NCBI GenBank assembly: GCA_934255105.1
Contig: CAKQNH010000058.1
Coordinates: 1-12,440, forward strand
Reading direction: 5' to 3'
DNA from: an uncultured Pirellulaceae bacterium
GTDB taxonomy: Bacteria > Planctomycetota > Planctomycetia > Pirellulales > Pirellulaceae
DNA: 12,440 nt
Part shown: one piece after another, positions 1 through 7,518 of the stretch
Layout of the letters: the number at the start of each line of letters is the position of its first letter
How positions within the stretch are numbered: the first letter of the stretch is position 1
Position numbers and translations under genes: made by a program
Notes under the pieces: generated by a model
The model's database searches: none
What the model was told of the DNA's origin: nothing
What the model saw: only the letters and a program-made list of their open reading frames with translations

Positions 1-205
1 ATACTTCTCGCTGAACGCCACCATATTCGTCGAGCTAAATCAGCAGCACGCTCACCTTTGCTTGCATTTTCGCATTCCTACTCAGCCGTAGGCGGTACTC
101 GTACTCCTACTCGATGCCCCATGCGAATCGAGTAGGAGTACGAGTACCATTTCATTGAGTACGAGTACGAAAAATCGAGACTGTCGGTGGCGTTCAGCGA
201 GAAGT
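1..205. repeat. Nested inverted-repeat element (MITE-like or structured intergenic repeat)
   Basis: About 205 bp of non-coding DNA built as an inverted repeat. The outer arms are a perfect 20-bp pair, ACTTCTCGCTGAACGCCACC at 3-22 and its reverse complement at 186-205. A middle pair, 65-84 with 156-175, matches at 15 of 20 positions. The inner pair is a perfect 22-bp hairpin, 94-115 with 127-148, around an 11-nt loop (116-126). The inner arms are made of GTACTC/CTACTC hexamers, and a further GAGTAC-GAGTAC run lies at 157-168. No transposase gene is present, so it would be non-autonomous if it is a transposable element. The left end is cut by the window edge, so a target-site duplication cannot be judged. 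It ends about 70 bp before astD and could also act as RNA structure in the leader. Confidence 0.7.
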
Positions 206-276
206 GTCGAAAAAGGTAGCCAATTCGAACATCCGGCATCGCCGCTTGAGCCCTCAAGCTTTTGAGAACAACCATC

Positions 277-1788
277 ATGAACTCACCATTCACGACGACG
301 ATTGGACAATGCTATGTCGATGGCGAGTGGATCGATGGACTGGGTCCCCACTGGCAGCGATTGTCTCCCGCCGACGAACGGCCAGTGTGGCAAGGCCACT
401 GGGCGGCGACGGGACAAACCGAGCAAGCCATCGAGGCGGCTCAGCAAGCCTTTGCCGCATGGTCTGAAACTACGCTCGAAGAACGCATCTCGATCTGTCA
501 AAACTTTTCTGACATCGTTGCAGAGCGCAATGAAGAGTTGGCAACGCTGATCGCTATCGAAACGGGCAAACCGCTCTGGGAAGCACGTACGGAAGTCAAG
601 GCCGTTGCCACCAAAGTAGCCAATTCGATCGATGCCATTTTGAAACGTCGCTGGACGACTAAAGAACCATCGGGCGACTTTCTAGCCGTCACGCGCTATC
701 GACCCCATGGAGTCATGTTGGTACTGGGGCCGTTCAACCTCCCCGCGCACTTGCCCGGAGCACATATCGTCCCAGCACTGCTGGCGGGCAACACCGTAGT
801 CTTTAAGCCGAGCGAATTGGCACCCGCCACGGGGCAATGGCTCGTACAGGCCTGGCAACAAGCCGCCTTGCCCGCCGGCGCATTGCAACTCGTGCATGGT
901 GCGGCCGATGTTGCCATCGCCGCTGCGCAGCACCCTTCAACAGCAGGTGTGTTGTTTACCGGCAGTCGCCGCGTCGGAGTGAGCTTGCACAAGTTGCTGG
1001 CTGGTCAGCCCGAAAAAGTGCTCGCATTAGAAATGGGTGGCAACAATCCGTTAGTCGTACATGGCGCGGATAACATGCGGGCCGCTGCACTCACGACCAT
1101 CCTCTCGGCATTCATCACCTCTGGTCAGCGATGTACGTGCGCTCGACGACTGATCGTCAGCGGATCTGCCACCTACCGACGCATGGTCGAACAACTGCAG
1201 GAACTGATCCCCAAGATAGTTGTCGGTTTACCCTTGGACGAAATACAGCCATTCATGGGTCCACTGATTCACTTGCAAGCTGCCGACAACATGCTCGCAG
1301 CCCAGCGCGAGAGCGTCGCCGCTGGCGGGGAGCTACTGGTCGAGATGCAACGCAGTTCGCGATCCCGCGCGCTGCTGACACCAGGGCTGATCGCCGCCGC
1401 AGGGATGACGTCGATCGAGGATTGTGAACACTTCGGACCACTGCTGATGGTAGAGCCCGCCGAAGACTTAGACGATGCCATTCGGCTAGCCAATCATACT
1501 CGGTTTGGATTGTCGGCCGGCTTCATTGGCGACAAGGCCGAGGATTTCCACCACTTCTTGCATCGCGTCCGCGCGGGTGTTATCAATTGGAATCGCCAAA
1601 CGACCGGTGCCAGTGGCAAATTGCCGTTTGGAGGAGTCGGGCTCAGTGGCAATCATCAACCCAGCGGTTACTTTGCGGCCGACTATTGCTCCTATCCCGT
1701 CGCCTCGCTGGAGAGTCACACACTCAGCGAGACCAGCGGCAACGTCCCTGGGCTGAACGTTCCTGGGCTAAACCTTGATGTTCACTGA
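277..1788 (+). CDS. astD: N-succinylglutamate 5-semialdehyde dehydrogenase (AstD)
   Basis: Cytoplasmic NAD-dependent aldehyde dehydrogenase, 503 aa from ATG 277. It oxidises N-succinyl-L-glutamate 5-semialdehyde to N-succinylglutamate, the fourth step of the arginine succinyltransferase pathway. The ALDH fold is intact: N154 in GPFNLPAHLPGAHIVPALLAGN-type sequence, general base E252 in LEMGGNNPLV, and nucleophile C286 in TSGQRCTCARRL, a signature typical of AstD. The C-terminal PFGGVGLSGNHQPSGY also fits. Length is close to the roughly 490 aa usual for the family, with a short tail containing a repeated VPGLN. A TTG at 262 would add five residues, but ATG 277 matches homologues better. No Shine-Dalgarno site is evident. 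The gene overlaps astB by 11 nt, which implies co-transcription and translational coupling. An inverted-repeat element lies immediately upstream. Confidence 0.93.
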   Translation: MNSPFTTTIGQCYVDGEWIDGLGPHWQRLSPADERPVWQGHWAATGQTEQAIEAAQQAFAAWSETTLEERISICQNFSDIVAERNEELATLIAIETGKPLWEARTEVKAVATKVANSIDAILKRRWTTKEPSGDFLAVTRYRPHGVMLVLGPFNLPAHLPGAHIVPALLAGNTVVFKPSELAPATGQWLVQAWQQAALPAGALQLVHGAADVAIAAAQHPSTAGVLFTGSRRVGVSLHKLLAGQPEKVLALEMGGNNPLVVHGADNMRAAALTTILSAFITSGQRCTCARRLIVSGSATYRRMVEQLQELIPKIVVGLPLDEIQPFMGPLIHLQAADNMLAAQRESVAAGGELLVEMQRSSRSRALLTPGLIAAAGMTSIEDCEHFGPLLMVEPAEDLDDAIRLANHTRFGLSAGFIGDKAEDFHHFLHRVRAGVINWNRQTTGASGKLPFGGVGLSGNHQPSGYFAADYCSYPVASLESHTLSETSGNVPGLNVPGLNLDVH

Positions 1789-3112
1789 AATTAATATCGA
1801 TGCACTCGTCGGTCCCACGCATCATTTCGGCGGATTAGGCGTAGGTAATGTAGCGTCCCAGCAACATGCCTATCGAACGAGTCGACCACGCGAGGCAGCC
1901 CTGGAGGGCTTGCGTAAAGCGGCATTGGTCGCCAGCCTAGGTGTTCCACAGTATTTATTTCTACCGCCAACTCGCCCCCGCTTGACCTGGTTACAGGAAC
2001 TGGGCCTGGGCGTGGATTCGTCCGAGCAATTGTCCGCAGCGCTGCACACGGCCCCGCAAGCATTCTCGGCCGCCTTTAGCAGCGCGTTCATGTGGGCGGC
2101 CAATATGGCCACCGTTTCTGCCGCTTGCGATTGCCGCGACGGTCGCCTGCACATTACCCCAGCCAATCTGATCAGTAGTTGGCATCGCGCAGGAGAAGCC
2201 CCCGAGCGTGACGTCGAGTTGAATCGACTGCTGGGCTCACTAGACAACTGCACTATTCATCCGCCACTATCGCCCATCGTCCCGCTGCGCGATGAAGGGG
2301 CTGCCAATCACATGCGCTTGTGCGATGCGACGGGCAAAATTGGATTCAACATCTTTGTCTACGGGGACGACTCCAAACTTGACTCTCGCGACTGGAAATT
2401 TCTGCCCAGACAAACTCTTGCCGCCTGCCAAGCGATTGCCCGCCGTCATCAACTCGACCCTCAGCGCACTTTTTTTCTGCAACAGCACCCCGCCGCAATA
2501 TCTGCAGGTGTCTTCCACAATGATGTCATCGCCAGCAGCCATAGGAATCTGCTCATCCATCACGAATTGGCCTTCCATGACGCAGCACAGCAGCTTCAAC
2601 ACTTGGACGAAAGCTTCCGTCAAGCAACTGGAGCGCCATTACAGCGCATTGAGATCTCAGGCTCCGACTTGCCCTTGGACGAAGCGGTGCGCAGTTATTT
2701 CTTCAACAGTCAAATCGTAACGCCATGTGCATCCACGGCATCAAGCCAAACGCCCAGGATGGTGCTCATTAGTCCACAGCAATGTCGTGCACTCGCCTCC
2801 ACCCATCGCCTGATCGAGCGCCTTATTGCCTCGTCCGAAAACCCTATTGAAGAAGTCCACTACGTGTCGCTGCAGCAGAGTATGGCGGGTGGCGGCGGCC
2901 CAGCCTGTCTGCGACTACGAGTCCCCCTGGCGCACGAAGCAATCGAGCAATTGCCCCGTCAACTTCGGCTCGATCTCCAACTCGAGGAGCGCCTGGCCGC
3001 TGCGATCGAGCGCTGGTATCCAGAGAGCTTGGAGCTAGCAGATTTGTGCAATCTAGCCTACGCCCAAGAGCTATCGCAGGTTAGCCTAAACTTGCTAAAG
3101 GAGTTTCAGTGA
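1778..3112 (+). CDS. astB: N-succinylarginine dihydrolase (AstB)
   Basis: AstB hydrolyses N2-succinyl-L-arginine to N2-succinylornithine, two ammonia and CO2 in the cytoplasm. It belongs to the guanidine-modifying (amidinotransferase-like) superfamily. The protein is 444 aa from ATG 1778, close to the 447 aa of the E. coli enzyme. Family signatures are VGPTHHFGGLGVGNVAS near the N-terminus, LRDEGAANHMRL, AGVFHNDVIA and MAGGGGPACLRLRV. The predicted catalytic residues E173, H247 and C377 align with the E. coli triad Glu174/His248/Cys365, as recalled. The start lies inside astD and an in-frame TTG directly precedes it. No Shine-Dalgarno site is visible, so translation probably depends on re-initiation from astD. 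No other ast gene (astC, astA, astE) lies in the window. Confidence 0.95.
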   Translation: MFTEINIDALVGPTHHFGGLGVGNVASQQHAYRTSRPREAALEGLRKAALVASLGVPQYLFLPPTRPRLTWLQELGLGVDSSEQLSAALHTAPQAFSAAFSSAFMWAANMATVSAACDCRDGRLHITPANLISSWHRAGEAPERDVELNRLLGSLDNCTIHPPLSPIVPLRDEGAANHMRLCDATGKIGFNIFVYGDDSKLDSRDWKFLPRQTLAACQAIARRHQLDPQRTFFLQQHPAAISAGVFHNDVIASSHRNLLIHHELAFHDAAQQLQHLDESFRQATGAPLQRIEISGSDLPLDEAVRSYFFNSQIVTPCASTASSQTPRMVLISPQQCRALASTHRLIERLIASSENPIEEVHYVSLQQSMAGGGGPACLRLRVPLAHEAIEQLPRQLRLDLQLEERLAAAIERWYPESLELADLCNLAYAQELSQVSLNLLKEFQ

Positions 3113-3371
3113 TACTGTGAATTTTTAAGATTGCAAGGTATCCATGGTAGCGACGTTCTGTTCATCACCAACCTGCCTCGGGTCCACAAGATAGATAGTC
3201 TGTTTTCAAGACATCTTTTCTTAAGAAATCATTGAGGCAACGCCAATTGCTCATCGCGCAATTCCGCATCCGATTCCCAGCCGCGCTGCCCCGACTTCTG
3301 CCATCGTATCATACCGCTTCCAGAAGCGAGTGAGCTGACGGACATGAAGGCTGGTGGAACTTCGCGATGAA
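3113..3371. other. Intergenic region between convergent astB and transporter genes
   Basis: This 259-nt stretch between two convergent genes has no convincing gene. It holds a perfect 12-bp palindrome, TTTCTTAAGAAA, at 3217-3228, next to T-rich sequence. GATAC and GTATC arms (3112-3116 and about 3139-3143) could form a weak hairpin after astB. No strong stem followed by a U-tract was found for either gene. The minus strand can be read as a short peptide ending near 3229, but it has no homology that I recognise. Confidence 0.4.
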
Positions 3372-4634
3372 TCAATGACGGATGAACTGTGATATCGCTG
3401 CGCCAACGATACACGCGGCGGCAACAACGCCGAAGACCAAGAACGTGTTGTTGTCGTTTGACTGAATGATCCACCCGATCAATGGTTCACCCAACCCGGC
3501 GAATAGATACGCAAACGTATTCATGATTCCAGTTCCAGTGCTCGATCGGGCTCGTCCCAGCAGGTCAGGACACAATGCCCAAAACGCGGATTGAGGACCG
3601 TAGGCAAAGAAACCTGTCAGTAACAACAGAGGCACTCCCAACCAGTGAGATTTCGGCAATGCGTACATTCCGAGCGAACAAGCGGCGGCCAACAGCAGAA
3701 ACAATCCGATCACGCGCGAACGGTTGGAATGAAACACCCTATCGGAAAGCCAACCGCTGGCGACCGCTCCAAGTGCCATTCCGATCGGTAGTGCCAAACT
3801 CATCCATTTTGTTTCTGAGTTCTTCCAGTCTTCACCCAAAAAGTGAACAGGCACCCAGATCAGCAGCCCGTAGCGCGCCATGCTCTGAAAACCGATCGCC
3901 AGACTCGCGATCAAGAATCTTGGATTCGACAACACAACCTTGTAACGTTGCCATGACGTTTCCTCGGCGATCGAGTTCAATTCGAGATTTTTGACAATCG
4001 CTTCATCGTGAACGTCAGCGTCCGCGAGTGGCGGAAACCCCAAGTCCTCTGGGCGGTCGCGGACGATCAAGTAATAGACAGTGCCACCGGCCAGCAGCAG
4101 CAACACGGGAATTCGGAAAATCCAACGCCAACTCAAGTTGGCTTCAAGGATCAACGTCGACGTGGCGAATGCCAAGACGGACGCCATACCAGCAGAAAAA
4201 ACATAGGCACCATATACTTTGCCACGTTCAGACTGCGACCACCAATTCGATAGCACTTTGCCGCCTGGTGCCCAGCCCATGGATTGTGCATACCCATTGG
4301 CGGCCCAAGGAATCGCCAGGCTCGCCGCGCTGGTGCCGAAGCTGGTCACCCAGTTCAGTGCGCACGAGATAATCGCACCCAGGCTCATCATCCGGCGACC
4401 ACCATACTTATCACCCAAGTTTCCGTTGATGGACTGCCCGATGGCATAGGACCAAAGCATTGCTGCGCTGGCCCAACCTAACGTCGACTTGGAAATCCCC
4501 AGTTCATCTTCGATTCCAGGGATCGCAAACCCAAATGTCTGACGCCCCGTGTAGAAAAACAGGTAGCAGAACATCGTCGCTAGCAACATTCGCCACTGGG
4601 CGGCCCGAAAGCGATGATCGATTGAGGAATTCAT
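3372..4634 (-). CDS. OPA-family (GlpT/UhpT-like) organophosphate/phosphonate:phosphate antiporter
   Basis: Inner-membrane major facilitator protein of 420 aa with about 12 hydrophobic segments (first near residues 16-36, last near 396-416) and a central hydrophilic loop around 200-235. It resembles the organophosphate:phosphate antiporter family. FYTGRQTFGFAIP matches the GlpT FYLVRKNFALAMP region, and GWAPGGKVLSNWWSQSERG matches GlpT GWPPCGRTMVHWWSQKERG. The two phosphate-binding arginines of GlpT (R45, R269) appear to be kept as R31 and R254 with almost the same spacing. As the last gene of the phosphonate cluster, 22 nt after phnY, it probably imports the phosphonate substrate, perhaps in exchange for phosphate. 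As I recall, a GlpT-like transporter is also linked to phnA in Pseudomonas fluorescens 23F. An AGGAG at 4647-4651 lies 12 nt before the ATG, rather far. The exact substrate is inference. Confidence 0.85.
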   Translation of the reverse strand: MNSSIDHRFRAAQWRMLLATMFCYLFFYTGRQTFGFAIPGIEDELGISKSTLGWASAAMLWSYAIGQSINGNLGDKYGGRRMMSLGAIISCALNWVTSFGTSAASLAIPWAANGYAQSMGWAPGGKVLSNWWSQSERGKVYGAYVFSAGMASVLAFATSTLILEANLSWRWIFRIPVLLLLAGGTVYYLIVRDRPEDLGFPPLADADVHDEAIVKNLELNSIAEETSWQRYKVVLSNPRFLIASLAIGFQSMARYGLLIWVPVHFLGEDWKNSETKWMSLALPIGMALGAVASGWLSDRVFHSNRSRVIGLFLLLAAACSLGMYALPKSHWLGVPLLLLTGFFAYGPQSAFWALCPDLLGRARSSTGTGIMNTFAYLFAGLGEPLIGWIIQSNDNNTFLVFGVVAAACIVGAAISQFIRH

Positions 4635-4656
4635 GCAGTTATCCGACTCCTAGCCC

Positions 4657-6096
4657 CTAGCCCCAGGGCAGCGAAAACGTCTTGATATTCGTCATGAACT
4701 TCATCGCTTCGATGACACCTTCTTTGATACCCAACCCGGAATCCTTGCAACCACCAAACGGCGAACTTTCGATCCGGTAGCCTGGGACTTCGTTGATGTT
4801 CACTGTTCCTGTTCGGATTCGCTGCACACATTCGATTGCAGCCGACAGGTTATTGGTCACCACGCCTGACGAGAGGCCGAATCGTGAATCATTGGCAACT
4901 GCGATCGCATCATCCAGATCTGAAACCACAATGATCGGTGCGAGAGGGCCAAATGATTCCTCGACGATCATCTCGGCATCACGGGGCACATCATCGATCA
5001 CGGTCGGCTCCAACATTGCTCCTTCACGCTTTCCTCCGTACAGCAACTTTGCCCCCGATGCGACTGCTTTGTGAACGCGGTCCTCGAGTGTCTTGGCTGC
5101 CGCTTCGTCGATCATTGTCCCGACAATCGTGTCAAGTGAAGCGGGATCTCCTGTCTTGTACGTCGCCGACTTGGCCACAAATCGCTCGACAAATTCGCTC
5201 TTGATTTTTTCATGAATCAACAATCGTTTGACCGCCGTGCAACGCTGACCCGAGTTCCGATAGCAGCCCTCGGCTGCCAACGTGACTGCCAGCTCCATAT
5301 CGGCATCGTCCAGCACGATCAACGGTGCGTTGCCGCCCAATTCCAGGCATAGTTTTTTATAGCCCGCAATTCTAGAGATTCGCTTTCCGACTGCGGTGCC
5401 ACCGGTGAACGTGACTAGCTCGATGCGTTCATCGGCGATCAACGGTTCGACGACCGAATCAATTTCCCCAACAAAGACACTCAGCATATAAGCAGGCAAG
5501 CCAGCTTCGTAAAGCACTTCGGCCAATCGAATCGCCGTCAACGGAGTCTTGTCCGATGGCTTGACCAAGATTGGGACGCCCACAGCGATTGCCGGAGCAA
5601 CTTTATGAGCGACTTGATTGAGCGGGTGATTGAATGGCGTGATCGCCAGCGCGATTTGAAGCGGCTCTCGTGTCGTAAATATCTTCCGCTTCTTCCCCTG
5701 AGGCGAAATATCACAGGAGAATATCTGGCCGTCATCCCTGAGTGCCTCGGCCGCTGCGAATTGAAACACGTCGCAGGCACGCCCTACTTCGTAATTCGCT
5801 TCTCGCATGCACAGACCGGATTCGCGACGTATCAAATTCGCGAACTCGTCCGCACGTTGCAACAGCAATTCGCGCGCTTTGGTCAGTATCTTGGCACGGT
5901 CATAGCGAGAAAGTTCACACGCACCTGCCAGAGTTTTAGAGATCATCGGCTCGATGTGCGCGGGCTGAATCCTGCTGATCGTTCCCGTTAACGAACCATC
6001 ATAAGGGTAGTGGACGGAAACTCGGTCGTCACTGGTAATCTTCTCGCCGCAAATGTACGAGGGCAGGTCAAGCACGGTTGAGGGTGCAGGGTTCAT
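4657..6096 (-). CDS. phnY: Phosphonoacetaldehyde dehydrogenase (PhnY)
   Basis: NAD(P)-dependent aldehyde dehydrogenase of 479 aa that should oxidise phosphonoacetaldehyde to phosphonoacetate in the cytoplasm. Catalytic parts are N156 in TPFNHPLN, K179 in VKPSDKTPLT, E252 in LELGGNAP and nucleophile C286 in NSGQRCTAVKR. R106 (YEVGRA), H157 and R285, just before the catalytic Cys, fit the phosphonate-binding residues reported for Sinorhizobium PhnY (Arg108, His159, Arg290, as recalled). The C-terminal VPGYRIESSPFGGCKDSGLG and TNIKTFSLPW are typical of this subfamily rather than of general succinate-semialdehyde dehydrogenases. ATG 6096 is chosen over an in-frame ATG at 6195: it has AAGGA at 6107-6111 and gives family length, while the extra 33 residues look non-coding. 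It lies 100 nt after phnA and 22 nt before the transporter. Confidence 0.9.
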   Translation of the reverse strand: MNPAPSTVLDLPSYICGEKITSDDRVSVHYPYDGSLTGTISRIQPAHIEPMISKTLAGACELSRYDRAKILTKARELLLQRADEFANLIRRESGLCMREANYEVGRACDVFQFAAAEALRDDGQIFSCDISPQGKKRKIFTTREPLQIALAITPFNHPLNQVAHKVAPAIAVGVPILVKPSDKTPLTAIRLAEVLYEAGLPAYMLSVFVGEIDSVVEPLIADERIELVTFTGGTAVGKRISRIAGYKKLCLELGGNAPLIVLDDADMELAVTLAAEGCYRNSGQRCTAVKRLLIHEKIKSEFVERFVAKSATYKTGDPASLDTIVGTMIDEAAAKTLEDRVHKAVASGAKLLYGGKREGAMLEPTVIDDVPRDAEMIVEESFGPLAPIIVVSDLDDAIAVANDSRFGLSSGVVTNNLSAAIECVQRIRTGTVNINEVPGYRIESSPFGGCKDSGLGIKEGVIEAMKFMTNIKTFSLPWG

Positions 6097-6106
6097 GGCA
6101 CATATT

Positions 6107-6111
6107 TCCTT
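6107..6111 (-). promoter_or_regulatory. Ribosome binding site for phnY
   Basis: AAGGA on the minus strand, 10 nt before ATG 6096. It supports that start over the in-frame ATG at 6195. Confidence 0.5.
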
Positions 6112-6139
6112 CGTTTCCAAATCGTTCGAAAAACAGGCG

Positions 6140-6158
6140 CTGGCGAAGAAGTCGCCAG
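6140..6158 (-). other. Short hairpin in the phnA-phnY gap
   Basis: On the minus strand a perfect 7-bp stem, CTGGCGA / TCGCCAG, encloses a 5-nt loop (6147-6151). A T5 run follows about seven bases after the stem. The tract does not abut the stem, so a full intrinsic terminator is unlikely. It could cause partial termination, processing or mRNA stabilisation between phnA and phnY. Confidence 0.3.
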
Positions 6159-6196
6159 AGTTCAGTTTTGTGAAAGCGGGACAATGCACCGCCACG

Positions 6197-7480
6197 TTAT
6201 GACGATACGCCTACCACAGTGCCATTGCAGGCAAAATCGAATATGTCAAAATTCCTTGGGTCGCCTTGCGACTTCCTATAGTAGGTTTCGCGGAGCGGAT
6301 GCGACAAAAGCATCGGCACCATCTCCTCATATCGTCCGCCGTGCGAACGCAATCGGCCTTCAAGTTGGCTTAGGTCGTGATGCGCTGGCGTGCGACCGAT
6401 GACGTAGTCTCGTGACGAGAGTACAAACAAGTCGCCGATCCGATCCTTGGGCAACTCAAGCTTACTGAGCGAGGTGTCGCGGTTGTGAACTTCCGTCACC
6501 CCTTCAAGATTCAGAATCCACTTGGCGACCTCGTCTTGGGCCACCGAATTGGGCAAGTAAACGGTCACTGCCGACCCCAATGCTCCATGATGGACAACGT
6601 AGGGATCGGTAATTGGACAAATGACCGTAATTCCTTCACCAAATTTTTTTGTCAGTTCCGTTTCCAGATAGACGACGTTGGGATTTCCTTCGGAGTCGCA
6701 TTTCGCGTTCATGCCGTGATCGGCGGTTACCGCCACGATACACCCCAATTCAAGCAGCTTTCCGATCTGTTCGTCGATGGCACAATAGAATGCGAGCGAC
6801 TCGGGAGCCTCAGGCGCAAACTTATGCTGCATGTAGTCGGTCAAGGTCAAGTAGCAGAAGTCGGCCTGCCCACTCGCAATTAAATGAACACCTGCCTTGA
6901 GCGCATACAAACTGGCATCCGCTGAATAGATATTCGGCTTGGGTCCAACGTGCGAGATCACATCGGCAATCCCATTGACGTCCAGCGTGACTTCGTCAAC
7001 CTTTTCGGCGGAAAACGCGATGCCTACCATATTCTTAGACAGCAATTCTCGCAATTTGTCTTTCGCAGTCACCATCGCGACCTTGCGGCCCGCGTCCGCT
7101 GCGGCGGCAAGAATCGTTTCGAGGCGAAGGTATTTCGACGAATTGGTCATCACCTCTTCGCCGGTGCTAGGGTCAATAATGTAATTACCACCGATTCCAG
7201 TATCCCTTGGCGGGCAACCGGTAACGATCGCACTGTTGTTCACATTGGTGAATGATGGCAAAGCGCCTCGCACCAATGACCGATGACCTGTTTCCAGCAT
7301 TTTGGCGAGGTTGGGCATGCGGTTCTTGGCCAGCGAGACTGAGAGATACTCGTCGGCGCACCCGTCGATTAATAACACGGCGATAGGAACCGGCGGCGGG
7401 TTGTATTCGCGTCCGTTTACGCGGAAGTGGGTTTCGGAGATTCTTTGTTGCGTTTTATTAATCATAGCAGCCTGATTCAT
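6197..7480 (-). CDS. phnA: Phosphonoacetate hydrolase (PhnA)
   Basis: Zinc-dependent enzyme of the alkaline phosphatase/nucleotide pyrophosphatase superfamily that cleaves the C-P bond of phosphonoacetate to give acetate and phosphate. It is 427 aa from ATG 7480. All expected active-site residues are visible: D39 (LLIDGCADEY), nucleophile T78 (SFTNVNN), D215 and H219 (TDYMQHKF), D254 and H255 (TADHGM) and H380 (RSHGG). Their spacing matches the Sinorhizobium meliloti PhnA set Asp29, Thr68, Asp211, His215, Asp250, His251, His377, as recalled. IVTGCPPRDTGIGGNY and VTAKDKLR are also typical of PhnA. The start is uncertain: a GTG at 7519 overlaps the dehydrogenase stop by one base (TAGTG), and ATG 7465 is a third option. 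None has a clear Shine-Dalgarno site. Tight linkage to the dehydrogenase implies one transcript. Confidence 0.93.
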   Translation of the reverse strand: MNQAAMINKTQQRISETHFRVNGREYNPPPVPIAVLLIDGCADEYLSVSLAKNRMPNLAKMLETGHRSLVRGALPSFTNVNNSAIVTGCPPRDTGIGGNYIIDPSTGEEVMTNSSKYLRLETILAAAADAGRKVAMVTAKDKLRELLSKNMVGIAFSAEKVDEVTLDVNGIADVISHVGPKPNIYSADASLYALKAGVHLIASGQADFCYLTLTDYMQHKFAPEAPESLAFYCAIDEQIGKLLELGCIVAVTADHGMNAKCDSEGNPNVVYLETELTKKFGEGITVICPITDPYVVHHGALGSAVTVYLPNSVAQDEVAKWILNLEGVTEVHNRDTSLSKLELPKDRIGDLFVLSSRDYVIGRTPAHHDLSQLEGRLRSHGGRYEEMVPMLLSHPLRETYYRKSQGDPRNFDIFDFACNGTVVGVSS

Positions 7481-7518
7481 TCGAGCTGGGTGGGTGTGGA
7501 GAATGGTGAGCGTCAGCA

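Noticed and set aside
78..293. Minus-strand ORF across the left inverted repeats
   Set aside because: Its SYSYSMKWYSYSYS stretch is simply the translated hexamer repeat of the hairpin arms. It is not a plausible gene.
217..628. GTAGCCAATTCGA occurs both at 217-229 and inside astD near 616-628
   Set aside because: A 13-bp match without extension on either side; most likely chance.
3229..3474. Minus-strand ORF overlapping the transporter 3' end, ending in SDAELRDEQLALPQ
   Set aside because: It mostly shadows the transporter in another frame. The unique part has no recognised similarity and no start of its own.
6097..6195. Extension of PhnY to an in-frame ATG at 6195
   Set aside because: The extra 33 residues are not family-like and lack a ribosome binding site. 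ATG 6096 has AAGGA upstream and gives the usual length.
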